Virus record (IMG/VR): IMGVR_UViG_3300042863_002021
Span: 1-20,332 of that record
DNA: 20,332 bases
Strand: one strand, 5' to 3'
From: a virus
This document shows, piece by piece, positions 12,815 through 20,332 of the stretch (positions are counted from its first letter, which is position 1; each line of letters opens with the position of its first letter). The notes beneath the pieces are model-generated. The model was not told the DNA's origin, did no database searches, and saw only the letters and a program-made list of their open reading frames with translations. Both the position numbers and the translations under genes were made by a program.

Positions 12815-15123
12815 TGGCTACCCCACTTGTGACTAATCATTATCTTCGACGCATTTTAAGTGAGCTCGCTCTTAAAGGCCTAAATTTCAGCCCAGAAGAT
12901 AATATGCTAAATTCTCATGACAGATACACATATCATTTACAATTAGTTTTGGTAAATGATAGAGAAGCTGATGAAGATGATATTGATGAAAAATTGTACC
13001 TAAATGAGGTTAGATATGTTGTTGTGGCTGAAAGTGGAGTTACGGCTGGGTTCAATATAATAGAATGTGAAATAAAAGATGCTGTAAGCCATAATTTTCG
13101 TACTAAAAATGCAACCTCAGTAGAAGTAGACATGGTGATTGCAGAACCGTATAATATGAGCTTACCTGACAAAATTTTTGAAAGCAGCAAGCAACTAGGT
13201 AACCTTAATTGGCGATTAGCTCCTATATTTTTGATGTTATGGTTCAACTATTACGATGCTGACGGAAATATAGTTGCCAATGCCCAAAGAAAGTTTTTTA
13301 AAGTCTACAAACTTAATATAGTTGATTTGTCGAATACACTTACGGCTGCAGGAACCATTTATAGAATGAAAGCCGCTGTTAATAATAATATGGCATTCAA
13401 AAACTCATTCTATCTTTTACCACAAACTTATACTATTGAACTAGGAAGTGGAAGGATAGGCATTTCTGATCCAGGAGGGGTACTGCCTGGGCAAAATATT
13501 ATAGACTTTGATAAAACAGTTGGTGAATTTTTTGGAAAATTGGAAGATGAACTAAATCAGTTTTATATTGATTTAAGAAGTAGTCAACGGCCACAAGATC
13601 AACAAACACAGGTTGTAATTTATCAATTTTTCATTGAGGAGGCATTGAGAAATCAAAAAATCCAGTTTAGCCCACAAATCAACAACCGGCGTGCTAGTTT
13701 TAGGCAAGTAGGAGACAAAGTTCAATTTATTGCTGGTAAAGGCATAAGCATTGGTGCGTTAGTAGATGACGTCTGTGCATCAATTCAAGACATTACATTT
13801 TTTATACCAGATGATAGGTCAGGTATCATAAAAGTTCCTTGGATTGAGTGTGTAGTAAAAAACATTGGGTGGGACTACATAAGAAATGATTATATAAGGC
13901 AATTCCAATTTTATATTGGAGTTAAACAGACCCGCAGAGCTATAGCTAGCCAAGAATTTGGCCGAGCTTTCCAACTTGTAAACGAATTTCACGATGCTAG
14001 ATTAGCAAGTATTAATACTGGGACTGTTAAGCTACTGAAAAAGGCTTATTTGTATTTTTACACAGGAAACAACACAGAGATTATAAATCTTGATGTTCAA
14101 TTCAATGCACTGCATTGGATACCTTTGCCTATGACAAATGAAACAGTTTTGCCAAGTGCATTTAGTGCACTGCGTACTTCTCTAGGCGACTTACAAAGCG
14201 CCTTAGCTCGTAGACAGACTGCGCTTCAAGAATACGATCAAACTCAACAAGAGTTACTTAGATTGCGGAGGCTTAGGGCTGGCGCACAGGCGTCTGATGC
14301 TGTTGTATTAGACACTCAAATTGCTGCTGGTGAGCGTCGTTTACGAGAAATAGAACAAGAAGATGAGGCAGCGCGCCGTGCCTTAGCTCAAGGGTCGTTA
14401 GTAGTATTTGACCCAAATGTGGCTCAGACATTAGAAGACGCATATGGACGTTTTGGTCAAGATCAATCTCCAGTAACCGGCTTACGGGAGCAGCTCCAAA
14501 GAGAGCGGGATGCTGCACGAACAAGGCGAAGACGTGTTGAATTTAGTGAGGACGAATTTAGTAGTAATAATAGGACATTGCCTGCTCAGCTTACCTACAT
14601 CCAAGATACTAGAGATATTATAAATCAACTAAGGCCTCAGACTGCTACTGATACGGATGTTCGTAAAGTTTATGCCAGTGTAACACAACAAATTTATGCT
14701 CGCATGCAAGATATGGTGAATATCACAATGGAGATACGTGGTGATCCTTACTGGTTAGGGGCTTCAAATATAGAAAGAGATAGACAGTTGAGAAGTTATA
14801 TACAACAGACATATTTTGGTCAACAGTCAGGAGTTCCAGTCTATATAGATGAATACGCCGTTTACCAACCTTACGATGCATTTTTTATGTTGGCTTTCCG
14901 GGCAGGAACTATTCCTGACGAAAACACAGGGTTTATGGACTTGCGTGATGATGTTGATTTTTTCAATGCTCTCTATATGATGGTGCAAGTAACACACATA
15001 TTCAGAGACGGGAAATTTACCCAACGATGTGAAGCAACCCGTGACCTTTTGAGTAATTTGGGCGACTCGCGAACAGAGTTTGGTACTGTACCGGCAGTTT
15101 TGAGAACAGGTATAAATCAATAA
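12814..15123 (+). CDS. Baseplate hub-like structural protein
   Basis: This 769-residue protein lies between the wedge gene and the spike gene, where a T4-like hub protein (gp27 role) is expected. The N-terminal half is beta-rich. A charged Gln/Arg/Glu coiled-coil segment spans about 455-590 (for example RRQTALQEYDQTQQELLRLR). The C-terminal part has GDPYWLG and ends with a VQVTHIF-x-GKFTQRCEA segment like those closing gp27/gpD-type hub domains. It is about twice the length of T4 gp27 (391), so it may be a hub fused to another baseplate part. Codon use differs from its neighbours: more TTA/CTT/CTA leucine and ATA isoleucine where adjacent genes favour TTG. That suggests exchange by recombination. 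Confidence 0.5.
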   Translation: MATPLVTNHYLRRILSELALKGLNFSPEDNMLNSHDRYTYHLQLVLVNDREADEDDIDEKLYLNEVRYVVVAESGVTAGFNIIECEIKDAVSHNFRTKNATSVEVDMVIAEPYNMSLPDKIFESSKQLGNLNWRLAPIFLMLWFNYYDADGNIVANAQRKFFKVYKLNIVDLSNTLTAAGTIYRMKAAVNNNMAFKNSFYLLPQTYTIELGSGRIGISDPGGVLPGQNIIDFDKTVGEFFGKLEDELNQFYIDLRSSQRPQDQQTQVVIYQFFIEEALRNQKIQFSPQINNRRASFRQVGDKVQFIAGKGISIGALVDDVCASIQDITFFIPDDRSGIIKVPWIECVVKNIGWDYIRNDYIRQFQFYIGVKQTRRAIASQEFGRAFQLVNEFHDARLASINTGTVKLLKKAYLYFYTGNNTEIINLDVQFNALHWIPLPMTNETVLPSAFSALRTSLGDLQSALARRQTALQEYDQTQQELLRLRRLRAGAQASDAVVLDTQIAAGERRLREIEQEDEAARRALAQGSLVVFDPNVAQTLEDAYGRFGQDQSPVTGLREQLQRERDAARTRRRRVEFSEDEFSSNNRTLPAQLTYIQDTRDIINQLRPQTATDTDVRKVYASVTQQIYARMQDMVNITMEIRGDPYWLGASNIERDRQLRSYIQQTYFGQQSGVPVYIDEYAVYQPYDAFFMLAFRAGTIPDENTGFMDLRDDVDFFNALYMMVQVTHIFRDGKFTQRCEATRDLLSNLGDSRTEFGTVPAVLRTGINQ

Positions 15124-15138
15124 TTTGAGAAGCTATAA

Positions 15139-17916
15139 ATGGCAACATTAAAACAAACAGTAAATTTACCTGGAGCTTATGAGCTAGAGCCTGGGGGGCT
15201 ACGTGCCACCTGGGACAAAATTTATCTTGGCCTAATACGAGACGTAAATGATGCTCGCAACATGGGACGTATCCGAGTTTGGATCCCTGAACTTGGTGGA
15301 GCAATCAATAATGAAGCAACGTGGATCATTTGTGATTACGCCAGTCCATTTGCTGGGGCATCAAACGTAGCTGATGTAAACCTAAATCCCACAAGCTCAC
15401 AAACAGACTATGGTATGACATTCATACCACCTGACCTCAATAACCAAGTGCTGGTTTGTTTCATAAATGGCGATCCTAGCCGAGGGGTTTGGTTTGGATG
15501 TTTGTTCCAAGTTGACCGCAATCATATGACTCCCAGCACTCCTGCCAGCACTCCTGCCAGCAATCCACAAGAGCAGAACCCAAATATATTCACTGGTGAA
15601 TCACCAACGTTTTTATCAGGTTACGATGCAGCTCGAGAATCTGGAGGAGTTAACCTCCCTATTGAACAAGGTGGACCAGCACCGAGAGGTATGCAACAGG
15701 GTATTCGCACTATGGGTATCCGAACCCCATATGGGCACACCTTCGTTATGGACGACACCCCAGAAGACGCTTTCATCCGCCTGCAAACTCGTGGCCTAGC
15801 TCAAATTGTTATTCATGATACAAAAGATAGAATCATAATCAACACTGGTCCAAACAGAGCCAGGATAGAGATGGACAAAGAAGGCAACATTGACATTTTT
15901 GGACAAAAGAGTGTAAGTGTCAGTGCCGGACAAGACATCAATTTACATGCTGACAGAGATGTGAATATTGAAGCTGGTGGCAGCATCAAAATGAGAAGCC
16001 TAGATGAAACACGCATGTTCAGCAAAAAGCCCTTCAACATCAGCAGTGGTGGAGATGTTTTGTTGTTCAGTCAAGGAAATATGCATCTTGTCAGTAATTC
16101 AAATATCTACAACACTGCTGTAGGCAGCCTACAATACAGAAGCAATTATGGCATATTTCTCACCACTCAAGAAAGCAACATTGACATCAAAAACTTGACT
16201 GGTAATATTCGCTTGTTTGCAGGAGGCAATGTTGATGCCAGCAGCACAGGTGACGTAAGGTTAAGAAGCACAAATGGTAACTTAAATTTAGTTGCCAGTG
16301 CTGATGTAAAAGTTCAAAGCACAGGTACCTTGAATTTAGTAGGTGGTGCTGATGTCAAAGTTCAAGGCAATGGATCTGTAAACTTGCGTTCTGGTGCAGG
16401 AAGTGTGAACACTGGTCCAAAAACAGTCTTGAATGTTGCTAATTTACCAGATGCAGCCAAGCCCACCAATCCAGATAATCCCATAACTGCTGTACCAGGA
16501 GTAGTTGCATTATCGCCTGACATTCGAACGGAAGAAAGAGTGCAGTTGCAGAATGTAGTGAGTCCTGCAAGAAGCATTCAGATTGTTCAAACCATTGTCA
16601 GCAGACTGCCAGGAGCTGATCCTTGGAGACAAAGAAGTGTTTCAGGCCCAGGTTATTCCAACACAGGCCTAGTGCAGAGGAAAATCACTCCACCTGAAAG
16701 CACTTACAAAGTGGGGCAAGTGAGTCCAGCACAAGACAAACCACTCCAAGTATATGGAATAGTGAATGGTCAAACTGGCTTGCACATTGGGCAAAGTTGG
16801 GACGAAGGTGGGACTCCACAATATGAATTCAAACCGTTGGGTCCCAGAGTATTGCTCCCCTCCACAGAGTGGACAGTTAACAACCGTGGTATTCAAATCA
16901 TAATTGATCATGAAGGTTTGGGTGGCAATTTGATTGGCAAGCCCTTTGACGATGCATGCAAAAGCGGGCAAAAGCTGTTGGGTTATGGTCATTTGTTATC
17001 AAGTGAAGAACTTCAAAACAACACAGTTACCTTGAATGCAACAGACGATTCTGGCACTCAGATCAGCACGCAATTGAATGTTGGAGAGGGTATAAGCGAA
17101 ACCAATATGAAGGTGTTGTTGAAAACAGACATCAAAAAAATTGAAGGCAAGATTCACAGCAGCATTGGTAGCAACCTATTAACACAAGATCAGTTCAATA
17201 GTTTAGCAGACTTCATCTACAACATTGGCTCTGACAACTTTGACAAGAGCGGCATCACTGGCATGATCAGCAGCGGAGACTACAACAAAGTTCCAAATGA
17301 AATGAGTCGATGGATTTTGGCTTGTAACAACGAAGAAAAGTTTGAACTCAAAACTCGCCGTCTCAACAACGCATTTTTGTTCAGTGGCCAAGCTAGACCT
17401 GATGCAGACTTCAGTGCAGCAGCAAGTGGGGCTGGCAAAGGATTTGATTCCAATCAAGCCAAAAAAGCTTGGTGTTACTTGAAGGGCAAAGGTTATCAAC
17501 CCGAACACATTGCTGGCTTGCTGGGCAATTTCACTATTGAAAGTGCCTTGAATCCCCGAGTGGACAGCAACCCCACCTTCAAAGGCTTGGCTCAATGGAA
17601 TTCCGATCGTTTCAAAAATATGCCACGGGCTATTGGTGTAAGTTGGCCACAATTGAGTCAACTATCAAACGACACTGCCTTGTATAAAAGCCTAGACTTT
17701 GTGGATTGGGAATTCAAGAACACACATCGCAGTGCCTACTCCAAGATGTTGGCAACCAACAGTCCTGAGTCAGCAGCTAGAGCAGTAAATGAATACTACG
17801 AGATCAGTTCATCAGGGCTGTTGGGACGGCAGGGAACAATTACCCCAGAAGCTCAAAACAGATTCAATACAGCAAAGACCATTTTTGATCAACTGAATGG
17901 AACTCAGTGCGGCTAA
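15139..17916 (+). CDS. 5: Baseplate spike (gp5/VgrG-like) with two C-terminal peptidoglycan hydrolase domains
   Basis: This is a 925-residue protein. Residues about 20-125 form an OB-fold like gp5/gpV (GLIRDVNDARNMGRIRVWIP...FINGDPSRGVWFG). A Ser/Thr/Pro/Ala linker (about 131-148, STPASTPAS) follows. Residues about 190-430 are a VgrG/gp5-type beta-helix of short repeats (for example GNIDIFGQKSVSVSAGQDIN). After a linker, about 580-750 is a T4-lysozyme-like (GH24) domain with Glu592, Asp604/605, GYGHLL (615-620) and QDQFNSLADFIYNIG. Residues about 770-920 match a second phage tail lysozyme type: AGLLGNFTIESALNP (792-806, Glu801) and FKGLAQWNSDR. T4 gp5 instead carries one lysozyme between OB and helix. 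The Thr26 equivalent of T4 lysozyme is Leu here. It pierces the envelope during infection. Confidence 0.87.
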   Translation: MATLKQTVNLPGAYELEPGGLRATWDKIYLGLIRDVNDARNMGRIRVWIPELGGAINNEATWIICDYASPFAGASNVADVNLNPTSSQTDYGMTFIPPDLNNQVLVCFINGDPSRGVWFGCLFQVDRNHMTPSTPASTPASNPQEQNPNIFTGESPTFLSGYDAARESGGVNLPIEQGGPAPRGMQQGIRTMGIRTPYGHTFVMDDTPEDAFIRLQTRGLAQIVIHDTKDRIIINTGPNRARIEMDKEGNIDIFGQKSVSVSAGQDINLHADRDVNIEAGGSIKMRSLDETRMFSKKPFNISSGGDVLLFSQGNMHLVSNSNIYNTAVGSLQYRSNYGIFLTTQESNIDIKNLTGNIRLFAGGNVDASSTGDVRLRSTNGNLNLVASADVKVQSTGTLNLVGGADVKVQGNGSVNLRSGAGSVNTGPKTVLNVANLPDAAKPTNPDNPITAVPGVVALSPDIRTEERVQLQNVVSPARSIQIVQTIVSRLPGADPWRQRSVSGPGYSNTGLVQRKITPPESTYKVGQVSPAQDKPLQVYGIVNGQTGLHIGQSWDEGGTPQYEFKPLGPRVLLPSTEWTVNNRGIQIIIDHEGLGGNLIGKPFDDACKSGQKLLGYGHLLSSEELQNNTVTLNATDDSGTQISTQLNVGEGISETNMKVLLKTDIKKIEGKIHSSIGSNLLTQDQFNSLADFIYNIGSDNFDKSGITGMISSGDYNKVPNEMSRWILACNNEEKFELKTRRLNNAFLFSGQARPDADFSAAASGAGKGFDSNQAKKAWCYLKGKGYQPEHIAGLLGNFTIESALNPRVDSNPTFKGLAQWNSDRFKNMPRAIGVSWPQLSQLSNDTALYKSLDFVDWEFKNTHRSAYSKMLATNSPESAARAVNEYYEISSSGLLGRQGTITPEAQNRFNTAKTIFDQLNGTQCG
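16285..16380 (+). repeat. 48-bp imperfect tandem repeat in the spike beta-helix
   Basis: Two adjacent 16-codon units encode NLVASADVKVQSTGTL and NLVGGADVKVQGNGSV, with clear nucleotide similarity (both contain GCTGATGT followed by AAAGTTCAA). It fits growth of the triangular beta-helix by internal duplication. Confidence 0.7.
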
Positions 17917-19136
17917 GTTTGTTGCACTGAGATTCCAGGAGGAATAAGGCCAGCCACTGCACTTCCCAGTCCCAAAATGGGACTTAACACCAGCCCAATA
18001 AATGTGCAGAAGGTGAAGGGAATGTACTTGAAGATTTCTTTGAGTATGGGAACAAACTTCAAGATAGCTTTGAAGAACCCCACGACAAGCTTCATCCACA
18101 GTTCCAATATCAGAGTAGGAATTTGTTCAAACAAGTCTTTCACAGCCTGCATTATGCTGTTGAAGCGGGTTTCCTTGCTCTCAAGATTGAGATCTTTGGG
18201 TGGGTCAGATATTTTGAGAAGCTGTTTGACTTTTGTGGGAAAAGGCCAAGCTATGAATTTCAACAAGGGACTAAATGCCTTGTCCAAAAAGTTTTTTATA
18301 TCAAACTCAAGAAAGTAATCAATCATGCGCTGCATTTTTTCATTAGCACTGATGGCCAAGTCTTTGATGGGTTGCCACACACTATTGAAAAGCTCTTCAA
18401 AATTTAGGGCCACCAAATTGGGAAGGTCTGGTAAGCGCAGGGCTTGCCAAATTTTTTTGATCGGTTCAGTCAAAGCTCTTAGTGCTCGGAAACCTCTGTT
18501 GATTAGGCTCAATAAACCTTTGTGGAACTCACTCCATACTCTACTGATTAGGCTTTGTTGGCGCATTTCATCGTTCTTCAAACCCAATGTTCCATCAAAT
18601 GTGATATTCCAAGGTAGGCCCAAGGCTTTTGCTATTTGATCTTGGCGAGCGCCAATTGCAGCTCTTATTTTAGCTCTACCCTCTGCACTAAGAAGATCAC
18701 GCACTGTACAGTTGGGCAGGAACGGCAACGGTATATTCAAAAAGCTCAAGTTGGGAATAATCCTGCCCAAAATGTCCAATAACTTGAGTTCCAAATAGAG
18801 TTTGAACTCATTAAACAGTGCTCGCAGTCGTACACCCATTTCTTGTTCTGGGACTTTGAGGTTAGGGCCGTACACAGGATTGTCCACGCTGCCTAGTGTG
18901 GTCCCAAAGGTTTTGTCAAATAATTTCAGTAAACTGTCTATTGCATCCGAAATTTGTTTGGCTGTGGCAGTAACAGTGCATTGAGCTATCTGACCCAATT
19001 GCCCTGGTATGCTGCCTAGCCCTCGGCCAAACTCATCAAGATTGTTGAAATTGGGTAATACACCATCAGTGCATTCAAACTTTGGAAATGTAACTGTGAG
19101 GCTCACGCCCTGGCAAGGATCTATTGGTTGATTCAT
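17913..19136 (-). CDS. Probable virion protein with hydrophobic C-terminus, function unknown
   Basis: I do not recognise this 407-residue protein. The N-terminal 60 residues contain three Cys (C8, C22, C53) and no signal peptide. The middle is amphipathic helical with Leu/Phe/Ile/Lys-rich segments (RALRALTEPIKKIWQALRLP). Residues about 335-402 are strongly hydrophobic: ILELWMKLVVGFFKAILKFV, then TFCTFIGLVLSPILGLGSAV, which could span a membrane once or twice. Such tails are seen in phage proteins ejected into or inserted in the host envelope, for example tape-measure termini. It is encoded opposite the tail operon and shares the CTAA stop overlap with the spike gene. A role in tail or membrane penetration is inference. 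The ribosome site before ATG 19136 is weak. Confidence 0.6.
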   Translation of the reverse strand: MNQPIDPCQGVSLTVTFPKFECTDGVLPNFNNLDEFGRGLGSIPGQLGQIAQCTVTATAKQISDAIDSLLKLFDKTFGTTLGSVDNPVYGPNLKVPEQEMGVRLRALFNEFKLYLELKLLDILGRIIPNLSFLNIPLPFLPNCTVRDLLSAEGRAKIRAAIGARQDQIAKALGLPWNITFDGTLGLKNDEMRQQSLISRVWSEFHKGLLSLINRGFRALRALTEPIKKIWQALRLPDLPNLVALNFEELFNSVWQPIKDLAISANEKMQRMIDYFLEFDIKNFLDKAFSPLLKFIAWPFPTKVKQLLKISDPPKDLNLESKETRFNSIMQAVKDLFEQIPTLILELWMKLVVGFFKAILKFVPILKEIFKYIPFTFCTFIGLVLSPILGLGSAVAGLIPPGISVQQT

Positions 19137-19306
19137 AACACTTATTTAAATTGACAATCACTCTTGGAAAAAATTAAAAGGAGGTATGAATTTCAATACA
19201 TGGCTAGTTACAATCTGCCGCGGAAAGCTAGGTGCCTTTAGGGCGTAGTAGTTCACATGTCACTGGTTGGTATGCCACCGGCCTGTATGTAGAGGCATAA
19301 CATATC
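19137..19306. other. 170-bp non-coding gap with structured segments
   Basis: No convincing gene is present. The plus strand has AAAAGGAGG (19176-19184), but the nearest ATGs (19186, 19200) are badly spaced and open only 13-20 codons. The gap holds the IS200/IS605-like hairpin described separately. It also has a second possible stem, TATGCC with GGCATA (about 19271-19294). No tRNA fold or intrinsic terminator is visible. Confidence 0.5.
19223..19256 (+). ncRNA. IS200/IS605 right-end / omega-RNA-like hairpin, orphan
   Basis: The plus strand reads GAAAGCTAGGTGCC-TTTAG-GGCGTAGTAGTTCAC in broken form: stem arms GCC (19234-19236) with GGC (19242-19244) and CTA (19228-19230) with TAG (19246-19248), loop TTTAG, then AGTTCAC. 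The order GAAgC, stem, TTTAG loop, stem, GTAGTTCAC is the pattern I know from the right end of many IS200/IS605-type elements, where it forms the scaffold of the TnpB guide RNA. No tnpB or iscB gene is in the window, so this would be a remnant or a stand-alone RNA. The stem is imperfect. Confidence 0.35.
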
Positions 19307-19972
19307 TTAAAAATCACAAATTTTCCTGATTGAGTTCAAGTAAAAATACTTGCATAACCAAGACTGAACATAGCTGTGTTCCTTGCATGACAAGAACTCA
19401 CCTGGCGTCCTGGGTCCCCAATCTCGTTGTTTAAAACTGTCGGGCAATCTTTTATACATCTCAGTTGTGTTGACTGCATCCGGCCAACTGATCCATTTTT
19501 CTTGAAAATAGCTTATGCCAAGATATTGTCCTGAAGGGGCCCAAGTGCTGGGGGCCCAGAAATACTCAGCCTCTTGTGTAATATAGCAGGCTAGATTGTT
19601 GCCAATCAATCGCAATATGAAATCATCGTCTTCAAAGCCTCCAGGAAACTTCTCGTCCAAGCCACCTATTTGCCTAAACAATTCCTTTTTGATACCAAAA
19701 AAACGGAAATCATACAACGCCACAAAGGCAAACCCTTCATCCAGCTTTTGTAAAATCAATTGAATATTTTCGTCAGAGGGGGCAACGCGATTACAAAGTA
19801 TGATAGTTGTTTCTGTAGGACTCTGGTGAACACAATCGTTCACCAGCAGGGAAAAACTGGGATAATTGCTGCCATTGAACCAATTCACTGTATTGTTTTG
19901 TAATTTGCTGTTGGCAAATTGTAAATCGTCAAAATTTTGTGAAATAAGCCAAATGGAATAATCAAGTGTCAT
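19307..19972 (-). CDS. Small GT-A glycosyltransferase-like protein
   Basis: This 221-residue protein contains FFGIKKELFRQIGGLDEKF (about 91-109) followed by PGGFEDDDFILRL (110-122). This closely resembles the acceptor/metal-site segment of GT2 and beta-1,4-galactosyltransferase-like enzymes (GGEDDDxxxR). It lacks an obvious full N-terminal nucleotide-sugar domain and a clear upstream DxD, so it is short for the family. The donor and acceptor are unknown: phage DNA bases, virion protein or host surface sugars are all possible. T4 carries alpha-glucosyltransferase near genes 47 and 55, but this gene shows no special similarity that I can see. The ATG at 19972 has no ribosome site upstream. Confidence 0.55.
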   Translation of the reverse strand: MTLDYSIWLISQNFDDLQFANSKLQNNTVNWFNGSNYPSFSLLVNDCVHQSPTETTIILCNRVAPSDENIQLILQKLDEGFAFVALYDFRFFGIKKELFRQIGGLDEKFPGGFEDDDFILRLIGNNLACYITQEAEYFWAPSTWAPSGQYLGISYFQEKWISWPDAVNTTEMYKRLPDSFKQRDWGPRTPGEFLSCKEHSYVQSWLCKYFYLNSIRKICDF

Positions 19973-19978
19973 ACTTAA

Positions 19979-20007
19979 AGCGTATCAGAAACCCCAAAGG
20001 TTGTCAA
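19979..20007 (-). promoter_or_regulatory. Possible sigma70-like promoter giving a leaderless message
   Basis: The minus strand has a perfect -35 TTGACA (20007-20002), a 17-bp spacer and a weak TACGCT (-10, 19984-19979). The predicted start falls on or next to the A of the ATG at 19972, which has no ribosome site, so a leaderless transcript would result. The -10 matches only 3 of 6 bases. Confidence 0.3.
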
Positions 20008-20011
20008 TATG

Positions 20012-20254
20012 CTACCTTCCCCACAAGAGGGCAAACAAGCTGGCATCCTCTTGGCTCCGAAAGCTCACCCAAATTTTTTCATAATGTTGGTGAGATGACA
20101 GAGAACGATAGCTCCATCGGCTACTTGCTTTGAAAAAGTCCGGTTGGCCCAAGGTATCTATCAACCACAGCAGCATGTTTTCGTGCTCAGCAAGAGACAT
20201 GCCTTCCAGCACTACCATATGTGGCCATTGAGGCAAGACTGTGGTCTCATACAT
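20012..20254 (-). CDS. Small conserved-looking phage protein, function unknown
   Basis: This 80-residue protein is acidic to neutral and rich in Trp, Leu and Ser, with no membrane segment. Its C-terminus, IWVSFRSQEDASLFALLW, resembles the end of the gene immediately upstream (YQLVFEREEDALLFRLTW), so the two are probably tandem paralogs. It starts 3 nt after the stop of that gene, consistent with one operon running on into the glycosyltransferase-like gene 39 nt downstream. I know of no function for it. Confidence 0.55.
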   Translation of the reverse strand: MYETTVLPQWPHMVVLEGMSLAEHENMLLWLIDTLGQPDFFKASSRWSYRSLSSHQHYEKIWVSFRSQEDASLFALLWGR

Positions 20255-20257
20255 GCG

Positions 20258-20332
20258 CTAGGTCCACGTCAACCTGAACAGCAGAGCATCTTCTTCACGC
20301 TCAAACACCAGTTGATATCGTTTGGGGTTGAC
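20258..20332 (-). CDS. C-terminal end of a small gene cut by the window edge
   Basis: An open frame enters from the right edge and encodes 24 residues ending in TAG at 20260-20258. The segment FEREEDALLFRLTW matches the C-terminus of the following 80-residue protein in the positions F, EDA, LF, L and W. It is partial, so its size and start are unknown. Confidence 0.5.
   Translation of the reverse strand, partial: VNPKRYQLVFEREEDALLFRLTWT

Noticed and set aside
12933-13247. Minus-strand open frame inside the hub-like gene
   Set aside because: It is a shadow of a long coding gene with consistent plus-strand operon overlaps and no motif of its own.
15111-15118. TATAAATC as a late promoter for the spike gene
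   Set aside because: It would leave only about 14 nt of leader and lies at the end of the hub gene; the last base departs from consensus and the operon already has a late promoter.
19186-19248. Short peptide gene after AAAAGGAGG in the 170-bp gap
   Set aside because: The Shine-Dalgarno sequence is 1 nt from the first ATG and 15 nt from the second, and the frames are only 20 and 13 codons.
19200-19300. tRNA in the structured gap
   Set aside because: No cloverleaf, T-loop GTTCRA or acceptor stem could be fitted on either strand.

Overview
The window is a segment of a T4-like myovirus genome (Caudoviricetes). The evidence is a recombination pair homologous to T4 gp46/gp47 (Rad50/Mre11 type), a homolog of the late sigma factor gp55, consensus T4-type late promoter boxes (TATAAATA or CATAAATA), and a contractile-tail baseplate operon with a gp53-like wedge protein and a gp5-like spike. 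The mix of genes resembles marine T4-like phages, but the host cannot be read from this sequence.

Layout. 1-1.9 kb: a plus-strand Holliday-resolvase-like PD-(D/E)XK gene is split in two by a block of about 1.35 kb. On the opposite strand the block carries a late promoter, an HNH homing endonuclease and a second PD-(D/E)XK nuclease homologous to the gene it interrupts. 1.9-5.6 kb (minus strand): gp47 and gp46 with an overlapping stop/start, followed by a GIY-YIG homing endonuclease with its own late promoter and a leader hairpin. 5.7-7.5 kb (plus): a Vsr/EDxHD-type homing endonuclease with a late promoter, sitting between gp47 and gp55. 7.5-8.3 kb (minus): gp55-like late sigma factor. 8.4-10.65 kb (plus): a large fusion that reads as polynucleotide ligase, HIGH-type nucleotidyltransferase and 2H phosphoesterase. 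10.65-11.5 kb (minus): a pol-beta-type nucleotidyltransferase. 11.5-17.9 kb (plus): baseplate/tail operon (gp48/54-like, gp53-like, hub-like, and a spike with two lysozyme domains), driven by a late promoter. 17.9-20.3 kb (minus): a probable virion protein with a hydrophobic C-terminus, a 170-bp intergenic stretch with an IS200/IS605-end-like hairpin, a small glycosyltransferase-like gene, and two tandem paralogous small genes cut by the window edge.

How it fits together. gp47/gp46 and the resolvase-like nuclease are the recombination/repair module. That module is crowded with homing-type nucleases of three families (HNH, GIY-YIG, EDxHD) plus the nuclease paralog inside the inserted block. 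The gp55 homolog would direct host RNA polymerase to the late boxes found before the tail operon and before each of the three homing endonucleases. Three convergent gene pairs each share a 4-bp overlapping stop (CTAG, CTAA, CTAA), so the genome is very compact and antisense late transcription is likely. The most notable items are the split resolvase with its nested homologous nuclease, the ligase-nucleotidyltransferase-phosphoesterase fusion with a pol-beta-type neighbour, and the double-lysozyme spike.
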